A stretch of DNA of 64,000 bases from assembly GCA_902776835.1 (NCBI GenBank), contig CACYRK010000008.1, positions 1 to 64,000 of the forward strand, given 5' to 3'. This document shows, in pieces, positions 52,687 through 61,455 of this stretch (position 1 is its first letter; every line of letters begins with the position of its first letter). This DNA is from an uncultured Bacteroidales bacterium (GTDB taxonomy: Bacteria; Bacteroidota; Bacteroidia; Bacteroidales; Muribaculaceae). The notes beneath the pieces were generated by a model. The model made no database searches, was not told the DNA's origin, and saw only the letters and a list, made by a program, of their open reading frames with translations. The translations under genes and the position numbers were made by a program.

Positions 52687-53469
52687 TTACTTCGGTTTTG
52701 TGTTGTGATGATTGAGGATGCTGCGGCTGAGCAGGTCGTAGATTTCGCGCTCATTGCCTGAGAGCGACGCGAGGTGGTCGGCGATAATGCCGCGGTCGCC
52801 ACGAGCGGCAGGCCCGGTTTGCGACTGCTCGGGTGTGAGCGTGTCGAGTTTCGACACCATGGTGCGAATAAGCGGCAACATGGCGTCGAAGGGTATGTCG
52901 GCCCGCTGCAGCACATCATCGGCGAGGGTAAACATATGGTTGGCAAAGTTGCAAGCGAAGACGGCCGCGATGTGCAACTGTCGGCGGCGTGCACTGTCGG
53001 CTGTCATCACATGGTCGGTAATCATGGCGGCAAGTTGGCCAACTGCCTGCTCGTCGGCCGGCGAGGTTGCCTCGACGAAGGCGTAGACATGGCTCATGTC
53101 CTCGACGCGCTCGCGCGAGAACGACTGCAGCGGCCACATTACCGCCGCATGGCGACGCCGACCTTCGAAGACACTCAGCGGCGTAGAGCCCGATGTGTGA
53201 ACCCACAGCGCTCCGTTGTCGGGCACCAGGCTGAGCACTTCAGCAATGGCATCGTCGGTAACCATGACGAGGTAAGCATCGGCATTGAGGTCGAGCGCGC
53301 CGAGGTTGTCGACGATGTTGTCACATCCCACGCGGGCTGCCAAACGCTGGGCGTTGGCGAGCGTGCGACTAAAGATTTGCACTATCTCCACGTGGTCGCG
53401 CAGCGCGAGTGCCATACTGGTGGCCACCCCACCCGACCCGATGATTACTACTCGTTTTTTGCGTTTCAT
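52687..53469 (-). CDS. DUF2520 domain Rossmann-fold protein
   Basis: 260 residues. N-terminal nucleotide-binding motif VVIIGSGGVATSMA (6-19), then a domain matching the pattern of DUF2520 (MWPLQSFSRERVED, then AVFACNFANHMFTLADDVLQ). It resembles oxidoreductases such as ketopantoate reductase-like proteins; substrate unknown. ATG 53469 opens straight into the Rossmann fold; the upstream part of the frame (to 53604) has no such signal. First gene of a three-gene operon. Confidence 0.88.
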   Translation of the reverse strand: MKRKKRVVIIGSGGVATSMALALRDHVEIVQIFSRTLANAQRLAARVGCDNIVDNLGALDLNADAYLVMVTDDAIAEVLSLVPDNGALWVHTSGSTPLSVFEGRRRHAAVMWPLQSFSRERVEDMSHVYAFVEATSPADEQAVGQLAAMITDHVMTADSARRRQLHIAAVFACNFANHMFTLADDVLQRADIPFDAMLPLIRTMVSKLDTLTPEQSQTGPAARGDRGIIADHLASLSGNEREIYDLLSRSILNHHNTKPK

Positions 53470-53513
53470 AAGCACAAAATTATAGAAAATTCCCAATATT
53501 GGCAAGGTTTTTG

Positions 53514-53521
53514 TATCTTTG
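53514..53521 (+). promoter_or_regulatory. -7 box of the secreted hypothetical gene
   Basis: TATCTTTG fits TAnnTTTG, 22 nt before ATG 53543. The -33 box is not clear. Confidence 0.5.
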
Positions 53522-53542
53522 CACGGAAAAAACACAACTGCA

Positions 53543-54232
53543 ATGAATCGCTTCTTTAAACATATTGCACTTGCCATCGTGATGGCGACAGCCGTCACCG
53601 CCATGGCCGAAGACGCAATAGTGTATCACGCACGCCACGACACACTGTATATCTACAGTTCGTGGGAGTCGGTAATGGCCATGTCGCCCGATATGGGGCT
53701 GACCAACCCCATGTACGAGGTGTTCACTCCTTGGGACCTTGACATCTCAAGTCCCGACCGTCGCTTCGACAAATACCTCGAAGAGGCGGTGGCGGTATCG
53801 TTTGGCGACAGCCTGTGGTATATATCGCCCATGTGGCTTCAAAAGAACTTCAAGGGCGACAGCAAACGCATCGATTTCTGGGCCCCGTTTTACTTCACGA
53901 GCAAGACGGCTTTTATCCAGCATCCCGACTATGTGCTCATGGACCCCAACGACAATGCCAGGGAATATGTCATTGAATTTGGCGGTGATTTGTACTCCCC
54001 CAACGAGATTCCAGCGCAATACTACCTGCTGGACTTCAGCGACCACAAGGTTAAGAAGGTGAACAACAAGGTGATGAGCCAATTACTGGAAGATGCCGGC
54101 TACCGCGACTTGCTCATGCTCTACGAGGGCATGAAAAACTACAAGAAGACGAAGATTATCAACGACTACTTCCTGCGCTACTTGATGCGCGCCGTCGACG
54201 ACCCCATGGTGCCGCCCATCCCGCAAAAGTAA
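53543..54232 (+). CDS. Secreted hypothetical protein
   Basis: 229 residues. The signal peptide runs to about residue 22 (ends TAMA). The mature part (EDAIVYHARHDTLYIYSSWESV, then the conserved-looking FWAPFYFTSKTAFIQHPDYV and FSDHKVKKVNNKVMSQLLED) has no domain I recognise. It lies divergent from the DUF2520 gene and 3' of its own promoter. ATG 53543 is the first after the -7 box; an in-frame ATG at 53519 lies within the box itself. A hairpin follows the stop. Confidence 0.75.
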   Translation: MNRFFKHIALAIVMATAVTAMAEDAIVYHARHDTLYIYSSWESVMAMSPDMGLTNPMYEVFTPWDLDISSPDRRFDKYLEEAVAVSFGDSLWYISPMWLQKNFKGDSKRIDFWAPFYFTSKTAFIQHPDYVLMDPNDNAREYVIEFGGDLYSPNEIPAQYYLLDFSDHKVKKVNNKVMSQLLEDAGYRDLLMLYEGMKNYKKTKIINDYFLRYLMRAVDDPMVPPIPQK

Positions 54233-54249
54233 CACCACAATAAACAAAG

Positions 54250-54281
54250 CGCCCCCCGCAGTTCCGAAACTGCGAGGGGCG
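54250..54281. terminator. Hairpin between the secreted hypothetical gene and the ROK gene
   Basis: Stem CGCCCC..CCGCAGTT with AACTGCG..AGGGGCG around loop CCGA, in the convergent intergenic region. It is followed by the heptamer repeat at 54328-54367. A T-run is weak. Confidence 0.55.
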
Positions 54282-54327
54282 TCATCTATAATCTAAAATC
54301 AATAAATCAACAATTTACAAATCCCAA

Positions 54328-54367
54328 AACTGTTAACTGTTATCTGTTAACTGTTATCTATAATCTG
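54328..54367 (-). repeat. Heptamer tandem repeat after the ROK glucokinase gene
   Basis: Five to six units of ACTGTTA, ATCTGTTA or TCTATAA in plus-strand terms. In minus-strand sense it starts 5 nt after the stop of the glucokinase gene and reads GATAACA-like, as at 18676-18777. Confidence 0.85.
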
Positions 54368-54371
54368 GAAT

Positions 54372-55334
54372 TTACTCTTTAACTTCCCAGCCGAGTGCCG
54401 AAGCGCCGAGGATGGCAGCGTCGGCTTCCTTCATCTGGCTGAAGATGATTTTGGCCTTTCCGCGGAAAATCGACATCACATTTTTGTCGTAGGCTTCCTG
54501 GATGGGCTTCATAATCAGGTCGCCGCTCTTAGCGAGTCCGCCAAAGATCACAAATGCCTCAGGGCTTGAGAATGCGGTGAAGTCGGCCAGTGCCTCACCC
54601 AGAATGGTGCCGGTGTAGTCGAAGATTTCCTTAGCAAGTTTGTCGCCAGCCATTGCTGCGTCGTAGACGTCCTTGCTGGTGATGCTGTCGGGGTCGAGTT
54701 CACGCAGTTTGCTCTTGTCCTTGCGAATGTCGAGGAACTCACGTGCAGTGCGTGCCACGCCCGTAGCCGAGCAGTAAGCCTCGAGGCAACCGGTGCGCCC
54801 GCAGCCGCAGGTGCGGCCATTGTTGCGCTTCACCGTTACGTGGCCCAACTCACCGGCAAAGCCGTCGTGGCCGTAGACCATCTGACCGTTAATCACGATA
54901 CCGCTACCCACACCAGTGCCAAGGGTAATCATGATGAAGTCCTTCATACCGCGGGCGGCGCCATAGGTCATCTCGCCGATGGCGGCGGCGTTGGCGTCGT
55001 TGGTGATGATGCACGGAATGCCAAATTTCTTTGTCACGATGTCGGCCAGGGGTATTGGCGTAGGCCACGGCAGGTTCACGCCGTCCTCGATGACGCCAGT
55101 ATAGTAATTGGCGTTGGGGGCGCCGATGCCGATGCCGTTGATTTTGTCCTCAGCACCCACGGCATCCATGATGCGTGTGATTTCGGTGTAGAGTTCATCG
55201 ATGTAATCGTCGATGTTGCTGTGCTTAGCGGTCTTGATTGAATCGCTTGCGATCACGTTGCCACGTGCGTCCACAATACCGAAGGCGGTGTTAGTTCCGC
55301 CCATGTCGATACCTATTACATAAGGTTTTGCCAT
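54372..55334 (-). CDS. ROK-family glucokinase
   Basis: 320 residues. Nucleotide-binding GIDMGGTNTAFGI (9-21), the catalytic region NDANAAAIGE near 124, and a zinc site CGCGRTGCLEAYCSA near 180-195. ROK kinases phosphorylate glucose or related hexoses at C6 with ATP; glucose is most likely here, since the sequence pattern fits the NagC-like glucokinase subfamily. Its promoter TAAATTTG (55396-55389 on the minus strand) has a TTTG box 20 nt upstream (55420-55417). The ORF starts at ATG 55334. Confidence 0.93.
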   Translation of the reverse strand: MAKPYVIGIDMGGTNTAFGIVDARGNVIASDSIKTAKHSNIDDYIDELYTEITRIMDAVGAEDKINGIGIGAPNANYYTGVIEDGVNLPWPTPIPLADIVTKKFGIPCIITNDANAAAIGEMTYGAARGMKDFIMITLGTGVGSGIVINGQMVYGHDGFAGELGHVTVKRNNGRTCGCGRTGCLEAYCSATGVARTAREFLDIRKDKSKLRELDPDSITSKDVYDAAMAGDKLAKEIFDYTGTILGEALADFTAFSSPEAFVIFGGLAKSGDLIMKPIQEAYDKNVMSIFRGKAKIIFSQMKEADAAILGASALGWEVKE

Positions 55335-55388
55335 GATATTTACTGTTGTTTATAAGTTATGAAAATGATGAATTGTCGTATTAACCCA

Positions 55389-55420
55389 CAAATTTAGTCA
55401 TTTAGCGGCTGAAATGCAAA
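55389..55420 (-). promoter_or_regulatory. Promoter of the ROK glucokinase gene
   Basis: Minus-strand TTTG (55420-55417), 20-nt gap, TAAATTTG (55396-55389). An exact consensus. Confidence 0.75.
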
Positions 55421-55445
55421 TAATGCTTACAAATTTCAGCATTTT

Positions 55446-57842
55446 TTAGAATTTACATGACAAGCGCACGTTGATTTGGCGGCGTGTGAGGTAGTTGGGC
55501 ACAGCATACTGGATGTGATTCACGTCGGTGACCCAGTAGTAACTGCTCACGTTCGAGATGTCGAACAGGTTGAACACGTCAACGCCTATCCATGCCTCCT
55601 TGAAGTGGCTCAGGAAACCGTCGCTGGGCTTGTGCTCCTGCCCGACGAGCATATACGACAGGCCCATGTCGGCACGCTTGTAGGCCGGCTGCCGGAAGTA
55701 GGACTGGGCGCGTGTCATGCGCGGTGCCGTGGTGGGCATACCATCGCTCAAAATTGCCTTGAGGCTAAACTTCAGGCGAGGGATGCTGGGGAAATAATCG
55801 GTGAAGAACAACGCGAAACTGTAGCGCTGGTCGGTTGGGCGAGGCACCTTCACGCCGTCCATGTCTTCCTGGGTCTTCATCAGCGAGAAACTAATCCACG
55901 AGTCGGTTCCCTCGACAAACTGTCCGAAGAGTTTGAAATCAAAGCCAGCGATGTAGCCCTTCGACCCGTTGACGCCGGTGTACACCACCTTCAGGTTGTC
56001 GACCTCGTAGGGAATAAGGTTCGAGAGGTTTTTGTAATAGAGTTCGGCAGTGACTTTGAACGGCCTGTCGAGCGCGCGGAACGAGTAGTCGCCACCCAGG
56101 ATGGCATGGATGCTTCGCTGGCTCTTAATGTCCTTGTTCAGGTCGATATATGCGTTGCCGATTGAGTCGAATCGCTCGTAACGGTATTCCTTGTAGAATG
56201 GCGCCTGGTAATACACGCCTCCTGCCAGACGCAGCGAGAAGCGGTTGTTGCGCTCGGGCACGAAGCCTACGCTGAATCGCGGCGAGAACAGCGTCTCACC
56301 ATTGAAGTCCCAGTGCGACACACGCACTCCGGCGTTGATTGACCACATGCCGGCGCTGGTCATCACCTTGTAGGTGTCCTGCAGATATGCGGCAAAGCGC
56401 GTGGTGTTCAGGTCGTGGCTCGACGTCTGGCTGTACACCAGATTCACCTCACCGGGCAAATGCGGCAGCGAATATCCGGCCGAATCGCGCCACTCCCACT
56501 CGCGCGAGCGGTCGTAGATGTTTTCGCGGCGCATCGTCACGCCATACGACAGATTGTGATTGCTAAGGCCTGTGGTGCCCTTGAGACTCAAGTCGTAGAC
56601 ATTGAGTTTCAATCGGTTACGGGCGTGCTCATGATACTTACCCACGCCCAACTCGCCACCGATGCCCTCTTCGCCGCCCGTGCCAGCCTCGTCGAGCCAA
56701 TACTCGCCGTGGATGTCGTACGACACCAACTCGTTGGTCTGATAGCCCGAGCCCTGCAGGGTGAACGCGGTGCCCTTGTTCAGGCGGTACTCCATCGACA
56801 GCGCGCCGAAGAACGTCTGGAACTTGTCCTTCTCATGGCCGTCGAAGTAGACCATAAACGACTTGGCGTTGGTGCTGGTGCCGAAACTCGTCTCGCGATT
56901 GACGGGCGTAAAGCGGTAGTCGTTCATCGATATGTTGCCCAGGAACGAGAGTTTGAACTTCTCGGAGGGCTTGAACACGAGGTGTGTTTGATAATCGAAG
57001 TATTGCGGGTCATATTCGCCCTTGCTCTCGAGCGAGCCCATGAGCGAAGAGTTGCGTTTGTAACGGAATCCGTGCAACTGCGCGAAGGAGTTACTGTTTG
57101 TGCCAATGGCGAGGCTGCCGCCCTGCATGCTTGCTGCTATCGAGCCTTCGAAAGCCTGCGGCTCGCGGTAGGTAATGTCGAGTGCGCTCGACATCTTGTC
57201 GGCATACTCGGCATTAAAGCCACCTGTCGAGAACGTCACACCCCCAACCATGTCGGGGTTGATGATACTCAGGCCCTCCTGCTGACCGGAACTGATGAGT
57301 TGCGGGCGATAGACCTCTATACCGTTGATATACACGCTATTCTCGTCGTAACTACCGCCGCGCACCATGTATTGCGAACTCATCTCGTTTTTCGTGGTCA
57401 CACCCGCCATGGTGGTGAGCACGGCTTCCACGCTGCCACCGCTGGCATCGGGGGTAATTTTGATTGCGTCCACATCGATGCTCTGCATGGTGTTGGTTTG
57501 CTTTTTGTACTCGGTCACCTCAAGTTCGGTGAGTTCATGCGTCTTCTTGTAGAGTTTGGGACTGAGCGAGATGGTGCCTGTGGGCTTGAGCAACTGGCGT
57601 GTGACGGTGCTGTAGCCGATACACGAAAACTCCACCATGATGGTGTCGGCCGGAGCGACTGAGAGTTCGTAGTAGCCGTTGATGTCGGTGTTCACACCGA
57701 TGTTGGTGCCTAAAATGCGAACCGTAGCAAACTCTACGGGGCTATCCTGCTCGTCGTAGACCTTACCCGAGATGCGCACTTGCGCAGCAAGTTGCCCCAC
57801 AGCAAGCGCCGCCAGGAGCAATAATGTGATATAATGTTTCAT
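55446..57842 (-). CDS. TonB-dependent receptor with CarboxypepD-regulatory-like N-terminus
   Basis: 798 residues. Signal peptide to about residue 20 (AAQ). A CarboxypepD_reg-like domain (VRISGKVYDEQDSPVEFATV, about 22-110) and a plug domain (DVDAIKITPDASGGSVEAVL, then TMAGVTTKNEMSSQYMVRGG) precede a 22-strand-type barrel ending RLSCKF with the terminal aromatic. No SusD partner lies next to it, so it is not a SusCD pair, and the substrate is unknown. It could take up iron chelates, cobalamin or peptides using the TonB system at 61.4-64 kb. The start is ATG 57842. Confidence 0.92.
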   Translation of the reverse strand: MKHYITLLLLAALAVGQLAAQVRISGKVYDEQDSPVEFATVRILGTNIGVNTDINGYYELSVAPADTIMVEFSCIGYSTVTRQLLKPTGTISLSPKLYKKTHELTELEVTEYKKQTNTMQSIDVDAIKITPDASGGSVEAVLTTMAGVTTKNEMSSQYMVRGGSYDENSVYINGIEVYRPQLISSGQQEGLSIINPDMVGGVTFSTGGFNAEYADKMSSALDITYREPQAFEGSIAASMQGGSLAIGTNSNSFAQLHGFRYKRNSSLMGSLESKGEYDPQYFDYQTHLVFKPSEKFKLSFLGNISMNDYRFTPVNRETSFGTSTNAKSFMVYFDGHEKDKFQTFFGALSMEYRLNKGTAFTLQGSGYQTNELVSYDIHGEYWLDEAGTGGEEGIGGELGVGKYHEHARNRLKLNVYDLSLKGTTGLSNHNLSYGVTMRRENIYDRSREWEWRDSAGYSLPHLPGEVNLVYSQTSSHDLNTTRFAAYLQDTYKVMTSAGMWSINAGVRVSHWDFNGETLFSPRFSVGFVPERNNRFSLRLAGGVYYQAPFYKEYRYERFDSIGNAYIDLNKDIKSQRSIHAILGGDYSFRALDRPFKVTAELYYKNLSNLIPYEVDNLKVVYTGVNGSKGYIAGFDFKLFGQFVEGTDSWISFSLMKTQEDMDGVKVPRPTDQRYSFALFFTDYFPSIPRLKFSLKAILSDGMPTTAPRMTRAQSYFRQPAYKRADMGLSYMLVGQEHKPSDGFLSHFKEAWIGVDVFNLFDISNVSSYYWVTDVNHIQYAVPNYLTRRQINVRLSCKF

Positions 57843-57962
57843 ACAATCTTCTTCGCTATGTCGTTGCGTGCGCGCAACGCGCGTGCGTCACACACATAGT
57901 ATATAACGAAATGCGAGGGCTTTGCAGTATATAAGCGAGTGAGTTTTTTACCTAACACACAA

Positions 57963-57995
57963 TGTGGGCAAGACGCGCCATGCATCTTGCCCACA
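57963..57995 (-). terminator. Terminator of the TPR gene
   Basis: Perfect stem TGTGGGCAAGA (57963-57973) with TCTTGCCCACA (57985-57995), followed on the minus strand by TTGTGTGTTAGG. Confidence 0.7.
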
Positions 57996-58021
57996 AGTGA
58001 TTGCGATGTTTCAGTTTTCTA

Positions 58022-59638
58022 TTACTTGTCGAACTGCTGGATGAACTCCTTCAGCGACTGGTTGTCGGGCTCAATGGCAAGCCATTTCTTGAACACTGCC
58101 ACCGCGTCGGCCATGCGCTTGTTGTTCACATAGTAGGTACCCACATAACTGTAAGCAACAGGCAGATAAGCCGTGAGTTCGTCGCGATTGGGGCTGGTCT
58201 CGACCACCTGAGCCAGGCGCAGGTAGGTGTCGACAGCGTTTCCAGCGTTAGTGTCGGTGTCCTTCTCGCGCTCGATGAGAGCCTTGCGATAGAGGTAAGC
58301 GATGTTGTTGGCGTCCTTGCCGAGAGCCTCGTTGATGTAGTCGAGGCCACCGTTCAGAGCCAGGGTCTTCTCCTCACCGTTCAGTTTCTTTGCGTTCTGG
58401 AAGTACACGTCGGCCATGTCGTAGAGGTCGTCAGCACCACGGTTGGTAGCGTCAAGCACCTTCTGTCCGTAGGTGAGAGCCTTGTTGAAATCGCCGGCTG
58501 CCGATGCACTCTTAGCCAGACCACGAATCAGGTCGAGGTTGCTGGGATCGAGTTGCACAGCCTTGTCGTAAGCAGCCATGGCACCTGCAGCGTCGCCAAT
58601 GTTGTCGAGAGCACGAGCGTAGAACACGTAGTCGTTAGCCTCGAAGTTGCCACCGGCATCAGCAAACAGACTTCTACCAGCCTCAGCGGCGTCGTTCCAA
58701 TCCTTGGCAGCGGCGAAGCCGTAGAGTGCCAAGCGGTCGGCTACCACCCGATAGGGGTCGCCAGCGGAAAGCGTGCCTTTGAGTTTCTGAGCCATTTCGG
58801 CGCACTTGGCATACTCGCCTGCTGCAAGCAGCAACTGGCAGTAGCGTGCCTCGTCCTTGGGGAAGTGGTTCTTGGTACCCGAGATGTAAGAGCCATAGCG
58901 CTGAGCGGCCTTGGCGAGTTTACCACCCTCATACAACTTCTCAGCGAGTTGGCGCTGCACGAGAGCCGAGTTGGGAGCCTTGTCGATAATCTCCTCGAGG
59001 CGATCCAGAGCGTAGTCGGGATTCTCCTTGTAGTAGGTATCGGCGTACTTCACATAAGCCTCGATGTTGGCAGGATCGAGAGTGTAAGCAAGTTCGTAGT
59101 TACCGGCTGCATCGCCCCAGCGCATCTGGTCGGTGTACTGGTCGGCCTCGAAGATATAACTGTCGGGGTCGTTCTGGTTGTACTTACGCGCCTGCTTTAT
59201 GCATTTTTCGATATCCTTGGCGTAGGTAGCGGGGTTCGCGTTATAGTAAGCGCGAGCGATAGCCACCTCGAGTTTGGCGTCCTTCTTGGAAAGTTTGCGT
59301 GCCTGGTCGAAGAGTTTCTTGGCATCGCCACCGGCCTTGAGTGCGAGAGCGCCCTGACCCACGTAGTTGTAGGGATAGTTGGGCGATGCTGCGACACCCT
59401 TGTCGAAGTACGACTTTGCCAGAGCGTTGTCTTTCTGCTGCAGCGCAATCATACCCAGATAGTAGTAAGCCTCGCTCTTGTTAGTTGAGGCATCGTCAAG
59501 GTTGCGCTCGAGCAGCACGCGTGCGTTCTCGTAGTCGGCAATCTTGTAGAACTCAATACCATCTTTGTAGCCCTGAGCCATCATGCTCAGGGAAGCACCT
59601 GCAATGAGCAGAGTTGCGATAAAGAATTTTGCTTTCAT
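58022..59638 (-). CDS. Secreted tetratricopeptide repeat protein
   Basis: 538 residues. Signal peptide ends about residue 21 (MMAQ). About ten TPR-like helical repeats follow, for example KSEAYYYLGMIALQQKDNALAKSYF and ANIEAYVKYADTYYKENPDYAL and ASNLDLIRGLAKSASAAGDFNKALTYGQKVL. Periplasmic scaffold or peptide-binding role, unspecific. In many Bacteroidota a TPR gene follows the pstS-like/tonB cluster, as here. Confidence 0.85.
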   Translation of the reverse strand: MKAKFFIATLLIAGASLSMMAQGYKDGIEFYKIADYENARVLLERNLDDASTNKSEAYYYLGMIALQQKDNALAKSYFDKGVAASPNYPYNYVGQGALALKAGGDAKKLFDQARKLSKKDAKLEVAIARAYYNANPATYAKDIEKCIKQARKYNQNDPDSYIFEADQYTDQMRWGDAAGNYELAYTLDPANIEAYVKYADTYYKENPDYALDRLEEIIDKAPNSALVQRQLAEKLYEGGKLAKAAQRYGSYISGTKNHFPKDEARYCQLLLAAGEYAKCAEMAQKLKGTLSAGDPYRVVADRLALYGFAAAKDWNDAAEAGRSLFADAGGNFEANDYVFYARALDNIGDAAGAMAAYDKAVQLDPSNLDLIRGLAKSASAAGDFNKALTYGQKVLDATNRGADDLYDMADVYFQNAKKLNGEEKTLALNGGLDYINEALGKDANNIAYLYRKALIEREKDTDTNAGNAVDTYLRLAQVVETSPNRDELTAYLPVAYSYVGTYYVNNKRMADAVAVFKKWLAIEPDNQSLKEFIQQFDK

Positions 59639-59866
59639 TGTCTTAAGATTTAAAATATTATTTTTTCCAGTTTATTCTCTCGCGTTGATGGCAAGGTGGC
59701 AAATTCCGTGCCCGTCGCGCGGGCGGCATTACACTTTACCATCATTTTAACGTTTACGGCAGCAATTTGTTGCCTGGAGCGTTATTTTTCCTCTTAGATG
59801 CAACAGGGGCCCCGCGGTTTAATGCCCAGAGGCAATTTCATCAAAAAATTTGCCTCTCAACCCCAA

Positions 59867-59897
59867 ATCTATAATCTATAATCTATAATCTATAATC
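59867..59897 (-). repeat. Heptamer tandem repeat (GATTATA) starting at the pstS-like stop
   Basis: About four and a half perfect units (ATCTATA in plus-strand terms). In minus-strand sense it begins on the base right after the TGA of the PstS-like gene (59898-59900), with no gap. A stem formed by AGAGGCAATTT (59828-59838) and AAATTTGCCTCT (59846-59857) lies beyond it. No gene lies between it and the TPR start at 59638. Confidence 0.92.
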
Positions 59898-60914
59898 TCA
59901 GTATGTTTCCACCATGCGCACCGGCTCGGCTGCGGGCAGCACGCCGGTTTGCAGGATAATCTTCTGCCCTATCACTCCGGTGAGGAATGAGAAGAATCCG
60001 TGGTCGAGCGTTCCGCTGGCCGATGCGTCGATAGCCCATACTACCCGCACGAGGGGATACTCGCCGTTGTTGATGTAGTACTGGTAGGGCTTGCGCGGCT
60101 GCAACTGGTCGTCGGCACGCACCGGCATCACCTTGATGCGGTCGGTGAACTCGATTGCCGAGGGGTCGTTGTTGGCGTTGAGTTGCTCCACACGTTCGTC
60201 GACACTCATGGCCTTGCCACCCATGTCGGCGGTAATCCAACTCACGCCGATGAAGCCGATGGCGTTTTTGTGGGCCTCGACAGCCTTAAACACGTCCTCG
60301 GTCGATTTCTGTGCGAATACGTTGTCGCCGAACTTCTGTCCGGGCTCCAACATCTTGCTCTGCATGTAGTTGATAATCCCGCAGCCATTGCTCTCGAAGA
60401 CAATCTCGATGTCCTTGTCGCGCAAGGCCTTGGTGGGGGTTATCTCGCTCCATTTCTTGAACTTACCCGAGAAAATCTCGCGCAGGTCGCCCATCGAGAG
60501 TTGGTCGATGTCGTTGTCTTTGTTGACGATGATTGCCACAGCATCAACGGCAATCTTGCGCGAGCGGTGTGCGCGGTTTTGCAACTGCAACTTCTCACGC
60601 TGGGCGTCGGTGAGGTCGCGCGATGTGATGATCAGGTCGACCTTGCGTTTCAGCAGCGAGTCGAGGGCGTCGGCCTCGGGCTGATAGCGGCACAGGATGC
60701 TCGCATCGGGATAGGTGTACTCAAAGACCTCTATTTCCTGGTCGAGCACATTCTGGAACGACTCGTCGCAGATAATCACGGCAGTGCCGCTGGTGCTGGA
60801 GTTGGTCGACTGCTTGTTGTTGCAGGCTGCCAGCAGCACGACGGCTGCCAGCAGCACGACGGCTGCCAGCAGTGCCAGATAGTGGAGTTTATGTGTCATA
60901 ACGCTATTGTGCAT
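59898..60914 (-). CDS. PstS-like phosphate-binding lipoprotein
   Basis: 338 residues from ATG 60914; ATG 60899 would remove the first five. The signal peptide has a duplicated LLAAVV, then the lipobox LLAAC (Cys 26 counted from the shorter start, 31 from the longer). The mature domain is a PBP-like type II fold (TAVIICDESFQNVLDQEIEVF, then YQPEADALDSLLKRKVDLII and KIAVDAVAIIVNKDN, SMGDLREIFSGKFKKWSEI). No pstCAB transporter genes are adjacent; in Bacteroidota such proteins are often found beside TonB-ExbD clusters. Follows the 80-aa membrane gene. Confidence 0.88.
   Translation of the reverse strand: MHNSVMTHKLHYLALLAAVVLLAAVVLLAACNNKQSTNSSTSGTAVIICDESFQNVLDQEIEVFEYTYPDASILCRYQPEADALDSLLKRKVDLIITSRDLTDAQREKLQLQNRAHRSRKIAVDAVAIIVNKDNDIDQLSMGDLREIFSGKFKKWSEITPTKALRDKDIEIVFESNGCGIINYMQSKMLEPGQKFGDNVFAQKSTEDVFKAVEAHKNAIGFIGVSWITADMGGKAMSVDERVEQLNANNDPSAIEFTDRIKVMPVRADDQLQPRKPYQYYINNGEYPLVRVVWAIDASASGTLDHGFFSFLTGVIGQKIILQTGVLPAAEPVRMVETY
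60825..60872 (-). repeat. 18-bp direct duplication inside the signal peptide of the PstS-like gene
   Basis: GGCTGCCAGCAGCACGAC occurs twice (60825-60842, 60843-60860) and a third partial copy (GGCTGCCAGCAG, 60861-60872) follows. It encodes LLAAVV twice and then LLAAC, in frame. Copy-number change would lengthen or shorten the hydrophobic core by six residues. Confidence 0.9.
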
Positions 60915-60936
60915 CGTTTAGTGTTTCACATCATTA

Positions 60937-61179
60937 TCACTCACGCGCGTGCCCGCCACGATAGAAGTCGCTGCCCTTGATCAGGCGGTAGCCGCGGTAC
61001 ACTCCGTAGAGGGCGAGAATCACCACCAGCGCCCAGCGCATCAGTTGCCAGGTGGGTGCTGTCGACCACTCGAAGAAGTTGGATGCCAGCAAGTAAGCCA
61101 TGCCCAGGTAGACGCACACCATGAAGATGCCGAATACCAAGCGCAGAATGCCGACGATGCGTGAGCCGTTGTTTTGCAT
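60937..61179 (-). CDS. Small two-pass membrane protein
   Basis: 80 residues from ATG 61179 (MQNNGSRIVG). The frame could begin at a TTG at 61203, but that lies on the promoter. Two membrane segments (ILRLVFGIFMVCVYLGMAYLL and LMRWALVVILALYGVYRGY) and a basic C-terminal tail RGYRLIKGSDFYRGGHARE. No recognised domain. It stands 22 nt before the PstS-like gene with its own consensus promoter, so the two probably share a transcript. Confidence 0.8.
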   Translation of the reverse strand: MQNNGSRIVGILRLVFGIFMVCVYLGMAYLLASNFFEWSTAPTWQLMRWALVVILALYGVYRGYRLIKGSDFYRGGHARE

Positions 61180-61200
61180 TGTTGAGAAATTATTGACTGA

Positions 61201-61231
61201 CAAAGTTACGGAATTTCGAGAAATAACACAA
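61201..61231 (-). promoter_or_regulatory. Promoter of the small membrane protein and pstS-like genes
   Basis: Minus-strand TTG (61231-61229), 20-nt gap, TAACTTTG (61208-61201). Confidence 0.7.
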
Positions 61232-61293
61232 TGAAAAGGGCACTTTTGTTTTCATTTTTATGATAATTAACGCAATGCAGGGGGTTATTCTCT

Positions 61294-61345
61294 GGAGGTT
61301 CTAGTGATTCTAGAGGTTCAAGAGGTTCTAGAGGTTCTAGGGTTT
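61294..61345 (-). repeat. Nonamer tandem repeat (CTAGAACCT units in minus-strand sense)
   Basis: Five to six units of AGGTTCTAG in plus-strand terms. It lies beyond the tonB terminator, so in the 3' flank of tonB, and matches the unit at 49840-49903 except at one base. Confidence 0.88.
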
Positions 61346-61375
61346 ATAGGGGGGAGGGGGCTTGGAATATTACAA

Positions 61376-61407
61376 AGGCTGCGGGGCAGTTGCCTGCTCC
61401 GCAGCCT
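61376..61407 (-). terminator. tonB terminator
   Basis: Stem AGGCTGCGGGGCA (61376-61388) with TGCTCCGCAGCCT (61395-61407), one G-T pair, followed on the minus strand by TTGTAATATT. It ends the exbB-exbD-exbD-tonB operon. Confidence 0.8.
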
Positions 61408-61455
61408 GTATTGGGTGACGGCGTGCCGTGAGGCCGCCTGATCACTTGCTAGAAA

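Noticed and set aside
52677-52994. Upstream extension of the KdsC-like gene
   Set aside because: The added 106 residues are an out-of-frame reading of the DUF2520 gene and have low-complexity composition; the HAD motif starts soon after ATG 52676.
58001-59488. 495-codon plus-strand frame opposite the TPR protein gene
   Set aside because: Antisense shadow of a clear secreted TPR protein; no promoter or signal and biased, family-less composition.
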